DNA from: Crocinitomicaceae bacterium
Lineage (GTDB): Bacteria > Bacteroidota > Bacteroidia > Flavobacteriales_D > Crocinitomicaceae
Assembly (NCBI GenBank): GCA_024643585.1
Contig: JAHEMP010000094.1
Location: forward strand, 1-8,139
Length of the DNA stretch: 8,139 bases
Direction: 5' to 3'
The notes beneath the pieces are model-generated. The model worked only from the letters and a program-made list of their open reading frames with translations, searched no databases and was not told the DNA's origin. A program made the translations under genes and the position numbers. This document shows, one piece after another, positions 7,740-8,139 of this stretch; positions within the stretch are counted from its first letter, which is position 1, and the number at the start of each line of letters is the position of its first letter.

Positions 7740-8139
7740 TGAAAAAAATCGCCCTATTTGGCAATCCCAACACTGGGAAAAGTTCATTGTTTAACCTGCT
7801 TACTGGACTAAACCAGAAAGTTGGAAATTATAGTGGCGTTACTGTTGAGATTAAAACTGGACAAATTAAAGGTGCACTCAACAAGCACCAAATCATTGAT
7901 TTTCCTGGAACGTATAGTATTTTCCCAAGAAGCTCAGAAGAGAAAATAGTTTACGATGTTCTATCAAATCCTTCTTCAGAGTCCTACCCTGATGTATGTG
8001 TTGTTGTTGTAGACGCTTCAAATTTGGAGAGAAATCTTTTACTTTTTGATCAGATATATGATTTAGAATTGCCGACTATTCTTGTCCTAAACATGTCTGA
8101 TGTTTCTGCTCGAGCTGGCTTAGTAACGCAAATTGCAGC
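7739..8139 (+). CDS. feoB: FeoB, ferrous iron transporter, N-terminal G domain (truncated by window end)
   Basis: The first 133 codons of FeoB, the inner-membrane GTP-dependent ferrous-iron permease; only the cytosolic G domain lies in the window. It starts at the ATG overlapping the feoA stop (TAATG). GTPase motifs: G1 GNPNTGKS at 8-15; G2 in GNYSGVTVE at 29-37 with the conserved Thr35; G3 DFPGTYS at 54-60 (most family members have DLPG); G4 NMSD at 118-121. The segment FPRSSEEKIVYDVL after G3 matches the FeoB switch II region and separates it from other small GTPases. The membrane part, with its paired gate regions, would follow beyond the window. The reading frame is intact to the edge, so the gene is cut by the window, not broken. 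Identity is firm. Confidence 0.95.
   Translation, partial: MKKIALFGNPNTGKSSLFNLLTGLNQKVGNYSGVTVEIKTGQIKGALNKHQIIDFPGTYSIFPRSSEEKIVYDVLSNPSSESYPDVCVVVVDASNLERNLLLFDQIYDLELPTILVLNMSDVSARAGLVTQIA

Noticed and set aside
4003..8139. Defence island or mobile element carrying the helicase
   Set aside because: No integrase, transposase, tRNA-type attachment site, direct repeats or companion nuclease is visible, and the next genes are ordinary feoAB.

Overview
The window is AT-rich bacterial DNA, most likely from a member of the Bacteroidota and probably the Flavobacteriia. Three things point there: a secreted M43-type metalloprotease built as signal peptide, protease, PKD and beta-sandwich modules; matches to the Bacteroidota -7 promoter box TAnnTTTG ahead of three of the transcription units; and the general look of the proteins. 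The genus cannot be fixed from sequence alone. Every stretch is gene-dense; the longest gap between genes is about 220 bases. No RNA gene, insertion sequence, CRISPR array or attachment site was seen.

Layout, left to right. Bases 1-1846 (minus strand) hold the first 615 codons of a secreted zinc metalloprotease whose C-terminus lies beyond the window. A 223-base spacer carries its likely promoter. Bases 2070-3919 (minus strand) hold a tight two-gene unit: a PLP enzyme of the cystathionine gamma-synthase/gamma-lyase family, followed 11 bases later by a KtrA/TrkA-type potassium-channel regulatory subunit. An 83-base divergent spacer separates this from a plus-strand block: a roughly 1,150-residue superfamily 1 helicase (4003-7446), then feoA (7506-7739) and the start of feoB (7739 onward), the ferrous-iron uptake pair, overlapping at TAATG.

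How the genes relate. feoA-feoB is a genuine functional pair. The PLP enzyme and the potassium regulator are probably co-transcribed but have no obvious biochemical link. The helicase precedes feoAB in the same direction with a 59-base gap and no convincing terminator, so read-through is possible, but no functional link is implied.

I do not see a convincing undescribed system here. The points most worth a second look are the helicase start (no in-frame ATG for the first 169 codons), the helicase's large insertion and lack of a recognisable nuclease domain, the orphan potassium regulator, and the Asn-containing zinc motif of the protease.
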